A program made the translations under genes and the position numbers. A stretch of 26,375 nt of DNA, taken from positions 1 to 26,375 of the forward strand of contig DFBK01000015.1 of NCBI GenBank assembly GCA_002366595.1, given 5' to 3'. Shown here one piece after another: positions 20,009 to 26,375 of the stretch (position 1 is the first letter of the stretch; each line of letters begins with the position of its first letter). This stretch comes from Anaerolineales bacterium UBA3082. Lineage in GTDB: Bacteria > Chloroflexota > Anaerolineae > UBA7937. The notes beneath the pieces are model-generated. The model was not told the DNA's origin, did no database searches, and saw only the letters and a list, made by a program, of their open reading frames with translations.

Positions 20009-22102
20009 TTGAGCAAAGGAGTCCCTTTCGCCAACCCGTATGTGATAGATAAGCCGGTTGTTGAAGCCTCCCATTTCTATGGACGGCTCGATCTTTTGGA
20101 CTGGGTAGAGAGTAGTCTCGATAAGGGGCAACCACTCTTGATAGTGCAAGGCCCCCATCGCATTGGGAAGAGTTCTTCCCTTCACCAATTGGGCGCCCAT
20201 CTTGGCTCTAACTATATGGTGTTTCTGCTAGGGGAGATGGCCGAGTCTCGGCTGGATCGCCTCCTCTGGCAGATAGCCTTGGCTATGACTGAGAGCCTGC
20301 CAGAAGAGATCGCCTTGTCCTTACAGGCTCCCCTCCCTGGGCTGCTTAGTTTCGAAGGCCAGGCTTCCTATTTCGGGGAGGAGTTCCTCCCTCGACTCTC
20401 CAAAGCCGTGGGAGGAAAGCCCCTTCTTTTGGCTCTGGATGATTTTCATCTCTGGGGAGGGGGTGACTCAGCGCTTCAGGCCGAACTCCTCTCCTATCTA
20501 ACCTCATTAAAACTAAATCTTCTTTTGACCTGGGAGGGGCCCGCGGGAGGGATGCTCTCCCAGGCTCTAGTATGGAGATTGGGCCCCCTGGATCGCGAGG
20601 AGGCACGGCGGCTTATCACCGAGCCTGGCGCAGGGATCCTCGATTACGATTATGAAGCCCAAGAACGGATTCTAGCCCTCACCTCCGGCCATCCCTACTT
20701 CGTTCAACTCCTCTGCTACGCCCTCTTTGAGCGGTGCGTTTCCAAGGGTTGGGTGCTCATCCAGGATGTTGACGAAGTGGTGCCAGAGACTATGGCCTTG
20801 GGCAAAAGTTACCTACAGCACCTTCTTGCCGCTTCCTCTCCCCAGGAGCGGGTGGCACTGGCGGCTCTGGGCGCTATGCGAGGCATCCAGGGCCTTATTC
20901 TGGAGGAGGAAGTGTGCTACCTCTTGCAGCGAAGGAGGATACGCCTCTCTCCGGAAGAGTTAAGGGTGGCTTTACATCGCTTGGTGGAGCGAGGGCTTCT
21001 GGTGAGCATGGCTCCTCATACCTATCGCTTTCAAGTGGAACTACTGAGGGTTTGGCTGGGTAAAGAAGAGGAGTTTGGGGGATCCTTGATCAAGGAGGTA
21101 AGGCCTGGCAAAAGAGGGCTAGGCCTAAAGAGGTTCTTCTGGCCAGTGGCCGCGGCTTTACTGGTGATCCTGCTTTTCCTGTGGTCAATACGTTCGCGCT
21201 TACAACCCCCTACTGGTGGGGAAGGGGGTCAGGGAGGGCCGGTAACGACTCCTACGAGCCTTGCCGCCTCAGGGGTTTCTCCCACCGAGCCACCGCCTCC
21301 CCGCCAGAACATAGCCTATATGTTTTGGGAGGAGGAGAGCGGCACCTGGGAGATCTATCTCATGGCCAGCGATGGCTCGAACCGTACCCCCTTGACCAAA
21401 AACGAGGTGAACGATACCTGGCCCTCTTGGTCCTATGACGGGCGTCTTGTTTTCGTCTCCGAACGGGATGGGAACAGGGAGATATATCTTATGAACGCTG
21501 ACGGCTCGAAACAGGTTAACCTGAGCCAGAACCCAGCCCCGGACTCCAGCCCTTCCTTCTCGCCCGATGGGAGGAGGATAGTCTTCTCCTCCCGTCGCGA
21601 CGGCAATTGGGAGATCTATATCATGGATGCCGATGGGTCGCAGCAAGCGAGGGTGACTCGTAATGAGGAGCCGGACTACGCGCCTGTATGGTCTCCTGAT
21701 GGGACGAAGATAGCCTTCGTCTCCGAGCGGGATGGGAACAAGGAGATCTACGTGATGGACACGACTGATGACTGGGAGGAGACGAGGCTCACCTCCAATG
21801 AGGCCACCGATACCTCGCCCGCCTGGTCTCCCGATGGGACAAGGATAGCCTTTGAGTCCTACCGGGATGATGACATGGAGATCTACATCATGAACGCCGA
21901 TGGTGCCGGGCAACGGAATCTGACCAACGACCACACCGTCGACGATTACGGGCCCTCTTGGTCGCCCGATGGCTCCCAGATAATCTACTACGCCTATAGG
22001 GATGGCAACTGGGACCTATACCTCATCGGGGTCGATGGAACGGGCCGCGTGAACTTGACCGATAGCGCCGAGGCGGAGCAGGGCCCGGCCTGGAGGCCAT
22101 AG
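20009..22102 (+). CDS. Membrane-anchored STAND-like ATPase with extracytoplasmic PD40 beta-propeller
   Basis: A 697-residue three-part protein. Residues 1-260 are a P-loop ATPase of AAA/STAND style: an HFYGRLDLLDWV lead-in, Walker A GPHRIGKS (48-55), Walker B LLLALDD (139-145) and TSGHPYFVQLLCYAL at about 225-239. Residues about 265-350 look like a winged-helix lid. A single membrane helix (FFWPVAAALLVILLFLWS, 376-393) and a Pro/Thr/Gly linker follow. From 434 there are six TolB-like PD40 repeats (EIYLMNADGS...PSWSPDG), closing a six-bladed propeller. The layout suggests an outside sensor coupled to an inside NTPase. TTG 20009 is the start (GGGGTAGG upstream). It is third in the rhomboid/zinc-ribbon operon. 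Ligand and partners are unknown. Confidence 0.85.
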   Translation: MSKGVPFANPYVIDKPVVEASHFYGRLDLLDWVESSLDKGQPLLIVQGPHRIGKSSSLHQLGAHLGSNYMVFLLGEMAESRLDRLLWQIALAMTESLPEEIALSLQAPLPGLLSFEGQASYFGEEFLPRLSKAVGGKPLLLALDDFHLWGGGDSALQAELLSYLTSLKLNLLLTWEGPAGGMLSQALVWRLGPLDREEARRLITEPGAGILDYDYEAQERILALTSGHPYFVQLLCYALFERCVSKGWVLIQDVDEVVPETMALGKSYLQHLLAASSPQERVALAALGAMRGIQGLILEEEVCYLLQRRRIRLSPEELRVALHRLVERGLLVSMAPHTYRFQVELLRVWLGKEEEFGGSLIKEVRPGKRGLGLKRFFWPVAAALLVILLFLWSIRSRLQPPTGGEGGQGGPVTTPTSLAASGVSPTEPPPPRQNIAYMFWEEESGTWEIYLMASDGSNRTPLTKNEVNDTWPSWSYDGRLVFVSERDGNREIYLMNADGSKQVNLSQNPAPDSSPSFSPDGRRIVFSSRRDGNWEIYIMDADGSQQARVTRNEEPDYAPVWSPDGTKIAFVSERDGNKEIYVMDTTDDWEETRLTSNEATDTSPAWSPDGTRIAFESYRDDDMEIYIMNADGAGQRNLTNDHTVDDYGPSWSPDGSQIIYYAYRDGNWDLYLIGVDGTGRVNLTDSAEAEQGPAWRP

Positions 22103-22136
22103 AGCATTCTTTTGCCTTAAATGTGGCTCATCCTAC

Positions 22137-22165
22137 TTGACAGGGGGCGCGCTTTCTGTTAGAAT
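22137..22165 (+). promoter_or_regulatory. Promoter for the trypsin-like protease gene
   Basis: Consensus TTGACA (22137-22142), 17 bases, TAGAAT (22160-22165). Transcription should start near 22172, leaving a leader of about 240 bases before GTG 22416. Confidence 0.75.
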
Positions 22166-22171
22166 GGTTTT

Positions 22172-22415
22172 GCTATAGTACCAAAGTACCATCACGCCTG
22201 CGGAAGGATAGTATATAGCGGGGGCGAAGAAGCCTAGTCTGGAGTATTGGACGCCCCAGGGCTAGGCGGAGCCGGTGGCGTAACCGACCGCGAAGTTCCG
22301 GTCGGTTTCTTGGTCTTGGAGACTGGCATCTTCCCTGTCTGAAAGGAGGTGGTGGGGCGGGAGAATGGTTTGACTATGTAGTGTTGAGGGAAAGAGTCTA
22401 GAAGGAGGAAAGTAG
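22172..22415 (+). promoter_or_regulatory. Structured 5' leader of the protease mRNA
   Basis: No gene is seen here. An H-type pseudoknot is possible: GGGGCG (22221-22226) pairs with CGCCCC (22252-22257), and loop bases GCCTAGTC (22232-22239) pair with GGCTAGGC (22260-22267). Downstream a perfect 9-base stem AACCGACCG/CGGTCGGTT (22282-22307) is followed by TTCTT, terminator-like but with a weak T-run. A strong AAAGGAGGTGG at about 22340-22350 has no sensible reading frame. I do not recognise a known riboswitch class. Confidence 0.4.
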
Positions 22416-23297
22416 GTGAAAGGAACGAGGAGATTTCTAATCGTAGCGGCCGTCGTCTTGGGCCTGGCAGTGGCGTTGGTGGGCATCGCCTACGCCATAA
22501 CCAACGGGGAGCCGGATGGCGACGCGCATCCCTATGTGGGCCTGTTGGTGTTCGACGTAGAATTGCCCGACGGCTCACAGGTGCCCGCATGGCGTTGCAG
22601 CGGGGCCCTGATTGCACCAAATCTCGTGTTGACAGCCGGGCACTGCACGGACGGCGCTGTGGCCGCGAGGATCTGGTTCGAGGAGGGTCCGATAGCCGCT
22701 GTCTGGGATGATCCCCCTGGTGAATATCCCCTTGGCGGTACCACATCCTATGAGGGAATCCCCTACACCAACCCGGATTACGGCACCGGCAGCCTGGGGA
22801 AGGGGCTCCCCGCTTTCGACTATCGCGATGTAGGGGTGATCGTCCTGGATGAGCCGGTCACCTGTGCGGATGTCGGCAGGTGTGCCATTCTCCCCGCCGC
22901 GGGGTTGGTGGATACGCTGAAGAACAAGACCGACATTGACTTTGTGGGCTATGGCGTGCAGTATCAAGCCCAAATTCCTGGGAAAGATGTGCCACAACCT
23001 CCTCCGTACAATCGATGGACAGGACCGAGAGTCCGCCTGTACGCCCCGAGCCAACTGGTCTCCGGCAAGTTCGTGCACGCCAGCGAGTTCATGCGCCTCA
23101 GTCTGAACCCCGGCGGCGGGAAGGGCGGCACCTGCTTTGGCGACTCCGGCGGCCCCGATCTGCTGGGTGGCACGGATACCGTCCTGGCGGTCAACTCCTA
23201 TGTGACCAACTACAACTGCGCAGGCGTGGGGTATTCGAGCCGCGTCGACATCCCCGAAGTGCTGGACTGGATCATCAACGAGGAGTACCTAGACTAG
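22416..23297 (+). CDS. Secreted trypsin-like serine protease (S1 family)
   Basis: A 293-residue exported S1 peptidase. It has a basic N-terminus, hydrophobic signal helix (RFLIVAAVVLGLAVALVGIA) and probable cleavage after AYA27. The catalytic triad is visible: H76 in VLTAGHC, D138 in YRDVGVIVLD and S244 in TCFGDSGGP. C61 and C77 flank the His loop like the conserved disulphide. The position six residues before Ser is Gly (238), so Arg/Lys specificity is not expected. The mature end ITNGEPD resembles the IVGG end of active trypsins, without an intervening propeptide. GTG 22416 follows GGAGG at seven bases. Codon use is visibly richer in GGC, GCC, CTG and GCG than in neighbours, a hint of transfer. 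A terminator follows at 23508. Confidence 0.9.
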   Translation: MKGTRRFLIVAAVVLGLAVALVGIAYAITNGEPDGDAHPYVGLLVFDVELPDGSQVPAWRCSGALIAPNLVLTAGHCTDGAVAARIWFEEGPIAAVWDDPPGEYPLGGTTSYEGIPYTNPDYGTGSLGKGLPAFDYRDVGVIVLDEPVTCADVGRCAILPAAGLVDTLKNKTDIDFVGYGVQYQAQIPGKDVPQPPPYNRWTGPRVRLYAPSQLVSGKFVHASEFMRLSLNPGGGKGGTCFGDSGGPDLLGGTDTVLAVNSYVTNYNCAGVGYSSRVDIPEVLDWIINEEYLD

Positions 23298-23507
23298 CCA
23301 CCGCGTTAAGTGTTCAAAAGGAAGGGGAACGGCTTTCCCTGGCGGCTCCCTTTCTCTATTTGTGTGAGGACCCACGGTGCGGCGCATGTGCGGTGATGGT
23401 GGTCACATTCGACGCGCCAGAAGGCTTCACTGGTTAGGCGGAGTGCAAATACGACTTTACGCTAAGGGAGAGCCCAAGAAGTAGTTGTTCCGGCGGCAGA
23501 GAAGCGA
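23298..23507. other. Non-coding stretch between the protease and its terminator
   Basis: About 210 bases with no convincing gene. A small GGGAA/TTCCC hairpin lies near 23325-23341. A short open frame ending MVVTFDAPEGFTG (stop near 23437) has no ribosome binding site and I do not recognise it. Confidence 0.4.
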
Positions 23508-23535
23508 AGAGCCCGCCCTTTTGAGGGCGGGCTCT
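23508..23535. terminator. Bidirectional intrinsic terminator
   Basis: A perfect 12-base stem AGAGCCCGCCCT/AGGGCGGGCTCT with loop TTTG, followed on the plus strand by GGTCTTCTTT. It sits between the plus-strand protease and the minus-strand lipoprotein gene, so it can end both transcripts; on the minus strand the tail (TCGCTTCTCT) is a weaker T-run. Confidence 0.8.
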
Positions 23536-23559
23536 GGTCTTCTTTCTGCGGGTGGTTCT

Positions 23560-24189
23560 TTATCGGTGACGGGCCATCGACGGCGTGGGACACGCTATCC
23601 CATGGGGGAACACGGGCATCATGGGACAGACATCCACTAGGGTGGGAGTTGGCGCGCTAGGAACGGTGATGGGCGTCGCTGTCGGAGATGGCAGGACAGA
23701 TAGGAGATGGCCTTCCTGATCACACAGCACCCCCTGCCCTCTGCCAGAGTGGTACTCATACACCTCATCGTCCACCCTCATCACCACCCTCCATCCTGGC
23801 ACGATGACCTGGGCGTAGACCATACCCGGCTCTGGACAGCCCAGGCTGGTGTCTGGCCACTCTACCTCTTCAACTTTCACCACCTCGATCTCCTCGCTGG
23901 AGATACCGAGCCAGTTGGCCAGAGCCTTGCGCGCTTGTTCTTCAACCTGCTCGCCGGAAATACAGGGGGCATCAGGTCGAGGGGTCAGAATCACAATCGC
24001 CTCTGTAGGAGAAGGTGTGGATTGCAAAGTCGGCCTGCTGGTCAGGGTCGGCAAGGGGCTCAAAGTCGGAGGATTCGTCAAGGGAGGGGTTTCGCCCTGG
24101 CAGGAAACCACGGCTGCCACCGCCAGTAGCAAGATAGCAAGTATCACTCCCAGATTATGCCTCTTGAAGAGATACACCGTTGACCTCAC
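23560..24189 (-). CDS. Lipoprotein with a domain recalled from Chloroflexota and Pro/Thr linkers
   Basis: A 209-residue protein with a hydrophobic signal (LGVILAILLLAVAAVVSC) and a lipobox-like VVSC, so C30 is probably lipidated. A Thr/Pro-rich linker follows (PPTLSPLPTLTSRPTLQ). The folded core, about 75-150, is QVEEQARKALANWLGISSEEI, EVEWPDTSLGCPEPGMVYAQVI and PGWRVVMRVDDEVYEYHSG. I recall this uncharacterised domain from many Chloroflexota lipoproteins. C116 in SLGCPEPG and C156 in GVLCDQEG may pair. A second Pro/Thr stretch and a VCPMMPVFPHGIACPTP tail end the protein. GTG 24189 lacks a ribosome binding site; GTG 24177, six bases after GTGAGG, is an equally good start. It begins 12 bases after the DUF167 gene. 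Function unknown. Confidence 0.8.
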   Translation of the reverse strand: MRSTVYLFKRHNLGVILAILLLAVAAVVSCQGETPPLTNPPTLSPLPTLTSRPTLQSTPSPTEAIVILTPRPDAPCISGEQVEEQARKALANWLGISSEEIEVVKVEEVEWPDTSLGCPEPGMVYAQVIVPGWRVVMRVDDEVYEYHSGRGQGVLCDQEGHLLSVLPSPTATPITVPSAPTPTLVDVCPMMPVFPHGIACPTPSMARHR

Positions 24190-24201
24190 TATATAGACGG
24201 G

Positions 24202-24519
24202 CTAGGAAGCGATGAGGTTCCTTAACTTTTTCCTCGCTTCTCTCTCCGACAGACCTCTTACTCTTATGGTCTTATTCCTCGCCCTCTGTCCCCTTATTAT
24301 CTCCACCTGCCGCTTTCTTACCCCTAGCGCCTGGGCTAAGAATTCGACTAATACCTCGTTGGCCTTCCCTCTTACCGGTGGAGCCGCTATCCGTACTCTT
24401 AAAACCCCTCCCTCCACCCCCACGATCTCGTTCTTTTTGGCTCTAGGCACCACTCGGACGGGGAAGGTAAGAGAGCCGTCCTTCTCCTGCATCGCTAACC
24501 CAATGGCTTTCTCGCTCAC
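24202..24519 (-). CDS. DUF167/YggU family protein
   Basis: A 105-residue member of the small DUF167 family, identified by FPVRVVPRAKKNEIVGVEGGVLRVRIAAPPVRGKANEVLVEFLAQALGV and VEIIRGQRARNKTIRV. The PPVxGKAN block and the SGxxxRxK-like block (RGQRARNK) are the family signature. The fold is a small alpha/beta protein of unknown role. It usually sits beside yggT and yggS, as here. GTG 24519 has only a weak ribosome binding site; a later ATG at 24492 is possible, but the N-terminal residues fit the family length. It lies 20 bases after yggT and is probably co-transcribed. Confidence 0.9.
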   Translation of the reverse strand: MSEKAIGLAMQEKDGSLTFPVRVVPRAKKNEIVGVEGGVLRVRIAAPPVRGKANEVLVEFLAQALGVRKRQVEIIRGQRARNKTIRVRGLSEREARKKLRNLIAS

Positions 24520-24539
24520 GCTTATCTTTTTGACCCTTC

Positions 24540-24803
24540 TCAGTAGAGGGAGAGCAGGAGTTGCTGGAGAACCGCTTGGACTACTTGTAGGAGGACGAGG
24601 GCTACCAGGGGGCTAAAATCTATCATCCCCGTGGGGGGAAGGAGGCGGCGGATGGGGGCTAGGATGGGCTCGGTCACCTGATGGATGAAGACCGATACCG
24701 GGTGATAGGGGTCGAAGCGAACCCAGGAGAGGATCACCCGGATGAGAATGGCTAGAGAAAAAGCGTAGAAGAGCGTATTGATGAGTTTAAGGGTGTAGAT
24801 CAT
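24540..24803 (-). CDS. yggT: YggT family integral membrane protein
   Basis: About 87 residues from ATG 24803: MIYTLKLINTLFYAFSLAILIRVILSWVRFDPYHPVSVFIHQVTEPILAPIRRLLP, the YggT signature (two membrane helices around a conserved TEPILxPxRR loop). Family members are linked to osmotic or ionic balance and, in some bacteria and plastids, to division or photosynthetic complex assembly. The reading frame is open upstream to TTG 24875, but that part encodes the C-terminal remnant of proC (see the pseudogene entry), so a read-through fusion protein is possible. The ribosome binding site for ATG 24803 is weak (TTAGGC near, GGAGG further off). Confidence 0.9.
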   Translation of the reverse strand: MIYTLKLINTLFYAFSLAILIRVILSWVRFDPYHPVSVFIHQVTEPILAPIRRLLPPTGMIDFSPLVALVLLQVVQAVLQQLLLSLY

Positions 24804-24975
24804 TTCGCCTAACCCTCCCAGGTATTTGGACTTCTGATAGGCTGTCCAGACGGCACGGGAGAGGACGGTGCGCAAGGCCTTCCCTCAACCCTTGGTCCGA
24901 GAGGGCTTTTATCATCGCTTCAGCCATCACCCCGGTGCAGATGAATGATAAGGTAATCCCTTTGAGGTCGTTCAT
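24804..24975 (-). pseudogene. proC: Remnant of proC (pyrroline-5-carboxylate reductase)
   Basis: ATG 24975, with AGGAAGG upstream and 2 bases after the yggS stop, opens MNDLKGITLSFICTGVMAEAMIKALSDQG. This is the ProC N-terminus, but the NADP-binding IGxGNMAEA motif is corrupted to ICTGVMAEA. In the next frame, KALRTVLSRAVWTAYQKSKYLGG resembles the ProC C-terminal helix (RxALxxAVxAAYxRSxEL). Some 200 central residues are missing and the frame shifts between the two ends. The order yggS-proC-yggT-DUF167 is a common bacterial arrangement, which supports the identification. The product cannot be a working reductase. Confidence 0.8.
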
Positions 24976-24977
24976 CG

Positions 24978-25703
24978 CTATTCCTTCCTCTCTCCGAATA
25001 TAGCCCTCCCGATGCGCACCATCGTGGCCCCCTCCTCGATGGCTACCTCGAAGTCATCGGTCATCCCCATAGAGAGGTCTCTCCAACACGCCTGGGGGAA
25101 CCTCTCTTCTAGTTCCTCTCGCAACCCTCGCAGTCGTTGGAAGCAAGGTCGAGCCTCCTCCGGCTGAGCGACCAATGGAGCCATGGTCATCAACCCCCTC
25201 ACCTGGAGAGAGGCCAATCTGAGGATCTCCTCTACGTAAGAGAAGAAGGCCTCTTTCTCCCCCCCTTGCGTCACGCGGGGAGCTATGCGGAAGCCATATT
25301 TTGTGGCTTCGCCGGAGAGGTTTACCTCTAGTAACACGGGAACGCTCGCACCGATGCGGGTAGCGCGCCGGTCGATCTCTTGAGCCAGCCGGAGGCTATC
25401 CACCGAGTGTATCAGATCGAAAATAGGCAACGCCTTCTTGACCTTATTTCGTTGTAAGTGCCCGATCATGTGCCAGGTGGCCTCCGGCAAAAGGGGGACC
25501 TTCCACTCCGCCTCTTGCACGCGATTCTCCCCAAAATCTCTCAACCCCAAGGCTATGGCCTCTTTTACCATGGCCGGCTCGATAGTTTTGGTCACCGCTA
25601 CCAGGGTTATCTCCTCCGGGTTTCGGCCGGCCCGGTGGGCCGCATCGGCCATCCGCTCCCGCACCCTCTCCAGATTGGCAGCGATATCTACCTTCTCTGG
25701 CAC
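24978..25703 (-). CDS. yggS: YggS/PLPBP pyridoxal-phosphate homeostasis protein
   Basis: A 241-residue PLP-binding TIM-barrel-like protein of the YggS/PROSC family, which buffers free PLP and influences amino-acid metabolism. The PLP lysine is in LVAVTKTIEP (K39 here). Other family blocks are DFGENRVQEAEWK, WHMIGHLQRNKVKK, IHSVDSLRLAQEI, LLEVNLSGEATKYGF and RDLSMGMTDDFEVAIEEGATMVRIGRAIFG. The ATG at 25709 abuts the Shine-Dalgarno AAGGAG with no spacing; GTG 25703, six bases after AAGGAG, is the better start. It heads the proC-remnant/yggT/DUF167 operon. Confidence 0.93.
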   Translation of the reverse strand: MPEKVDIAANLERVRERMADAAHRAGRNPEEITLVAVTKTIEPAMVKEAIALGLRDFGENRVQEAEWKVPLLPEATWHMIGHLQRNKVKKALPIFDLIHSVDSLRLAQEIDRRATRIGASVPVLLEVNLSGEATKYGFRIAPRVTQGGEKEAFFSYVEEILRLASLQVRGLMTMAPLVAQPEEARPCFQRLRGLREELEERFPQACWRDLSMGMTDDFEVAIEEGATMVRIGRAIFGERKE

Positions 25704-25761
25704 GCTCATCTCCTTAGGGGTAAGCCTTCTTTAGAGTCCTTAGGGCTTGCAAAGTTATTAG

Positions 25762-25790
25762 CCTCTATATTTACTCCATCCGCTGGTCAA
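25762..25790 (-). promoter_or_regulatory. Candidate promoter for the yggS operon
   Basis: On the minus strand TTGACC (25790-25785), 17 bases, TAGAGG (25767-25762). The -10 box is weak, but spacing and -35 fit the other promoters in the window. The leader would be about 50 bases, ending in AAGGAG. Confidence 0.4.
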
Positions 25791-25897
25791 AACTATTCTC
25801 CAGCCTCTACCTATGTAGTTCGTCTTGTTTAGGAAGCACGGGGTCGAGCAAGCGCCGCAAAGGGATGGGGTCAGCCCTCGATTCTCTTTTCCACTTC

Positions 25898-26375
25898 TCA
25901 TTGCTCATCCCACTCGCTTTGCAGGAGCATCAAGACAGCGAACCTTCCCGTTCGCTCTCCTTCGGCGCGATGGGAGAAGAACTCAGCGGTGTTACCGGCG
26001 GTACAGATCTTGCCTACCTCTATCCTTTCTATGCCTAACTGCCTCAGTTGCCACCGGTTGGCCTCCCAGAGATCGAGATAGACCTCATTCGCTCTTTCCA
26101 CCACTGCTCCGGAGGAGCCGGACAGAACAGCCTGCACCGCCTCTCTTACCTCCTCTCCCACGGCGTAGCAACAGGGACCGATGGCCGGGCCCAGACCGGC
26201 TCTCACCTGGGCCAGGTGGCAACCAAACTCTTCCCTCATCGTCTCGGCTAATCGCTGGGCCAATAGACCCACCGTACCCCGCCAGCCCGCGTGGCCCAGA
26301 CCTATGACCCGTTTTTGGGGGTCGTAGAGGAGGATAGGCAGGCAATCGGCGAAGCGGAGCATCAAGGCTAGTCCC
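25898..26375 (-). CDS. pgeF: PgeF/YfiH family (multicopper polyphenol oxidase-like), C-terminal part
   Basis: The frame is open to the window edge, so the N-terminal part and start are missing; the first visible residues are GLALMLRFADCLPILLYDP. Signature motifs are ADC, the HAGWRG block (VIGLGHAGWRGTVGLLA) and GLGPAIGPCCYAVG, which together supply the His and Cys metal ligands of the family. Once annotated as laccases, these proteins include enzymes acting on purine nucleosides (FAMIN-like) and a peptidoglycan editing role in E. coli. The C-terminus (GNTAEFFSHRAEGERTGRFAVLMLL) is complete. It is read toward yggS, with 190 bases between them containing the yggS promoter. Confidence 0.9.
   Translation of the reverse strand, partial: GLALMLRFADCLPILLYDPQKRVIGLGHAGWRGTVGLLAQRLAETMREEFGCHLAQVRAGLGPAIGPCCYAVGEEVREAVQAVLSGSSGAVVERANEVYLDLWEANRWQLRQLGIERIEVGKICTAGNTAEFFSHRAEGERTGRFAVLMLLQSEWDEQ

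Noticed and set aside
21269..21934. 221-codon minus-strand frame opposite the PD40 propeller
   Set aside because: Its repeats are the antisense image of the propeller repeats; no independent signals.
22221..22310. HDV-like self-cleaving ribozyme
   Set aside because: The nested pseudoknot invites comparison, but only two bases separate the first and second closing strands, so there is no room for the P4 stem or the catalytic C.
23015..23437. Frame extending beyond the protease stop, ending FDAPEGFTG
   Set aside because: Its upstream part is an out-of-frame reading of the protease gene, and the downstream part has no ribosome binding site or recognisable domain.
25709..25709. ATG 25709 as the yggS start
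   Set aside because: AAGGAG touches this ATG with no spacing; GTG 25703 has the correct six-base spacing.

Overview
The window looks like a chromosomal segment of a Chloroflexota bacterium (Anaerolineae-like), from a metagenome or a thermophile-type lineage. This is inferred from gene content, not from a marker gene. It carries a Tad/Flp pilus locus whose CpaE has an intact receiver domain, a DegS/DegU-type two-component pair, membrane GT-C glycosyltransferases of the GT87 and PIG-V types, a lipoprotein with a domain I recall from Chloroflexota, and a yggS-(proC)-yggT-DUF167 cluster. GTG and TTG starts are frequent. Recognisable promoters share TTGnnn, exactly 17 bases, then TAnAnT-like boxes.

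Region 1 (1-6122, all minus strand) is a Tad pilus operon. It runs from a promoter near 6100 through flp pilin, two TadE pseudopilins, a TadG-like protein, a decayed DUF11 surface-protein fragment, cpaB/rcpC and cpaE, and ends in the first 36 codons of cpaF/tadA at the window edge. Region 2 (6347-8273, minus) is a DegU-like response regulator followed by a DegS-like histidine kinase. Both regions are seeded with a short GC-rich palindromic repeat (GGGATCCC/TCCCTNGGGA type). It sits in intergenic DNA, at gene ends and in frame inside coding sequence, and I found no copies after about 8.2 kb.

Region 3 (8268-18566) is an envelope-glycan cluster: a decayed GT87 fragment, a PIG-V-like mannosyltransferase, a chimeric GT87/GT-C protein, a plus-strand GT87 protein, an O-antigen-ligase-like protein with TPRs, another GT-C-like membrane protein, a zinc-finger SAM methyltransferase and a DPM1-type GT2. 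Polyprenyl-phosphate-sugar made by the GT2 could feed the GT-C enzymes.

Region 4 (18576-22102, plus) is a compact operon of rhomboid protease, coiled-coil zinc-ribbon protein, and a membrane-anchored STAND-like ATPase with an extracytoplasmic six-bladed PD40 propeller. The rhomboid and the divergent GT2 are driven by back-to-back promoters placed so that both mRNAs should be almost leaderless. Region 5 (22137-23535) is a secreted trypsin-like protease with a perfect promoter, a potentially structured leader and a terminator. Region 6 (23560-26375, minus) holds a lipoprotein, DUF167, yggT, a remnant of proC, yggS and a partial pgeF/yfiH.

The main theme is genome erosion and repeat activity: a truncated proC, a GT87 remnant, a chimeric glycosyltransferase, a startless DUF11 gene and repeat-derived protein segments. 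The most unusual gene product is the ATPase-TM-propeller protein in an operon with a rhomboid. All alignments and counts were made by eye.
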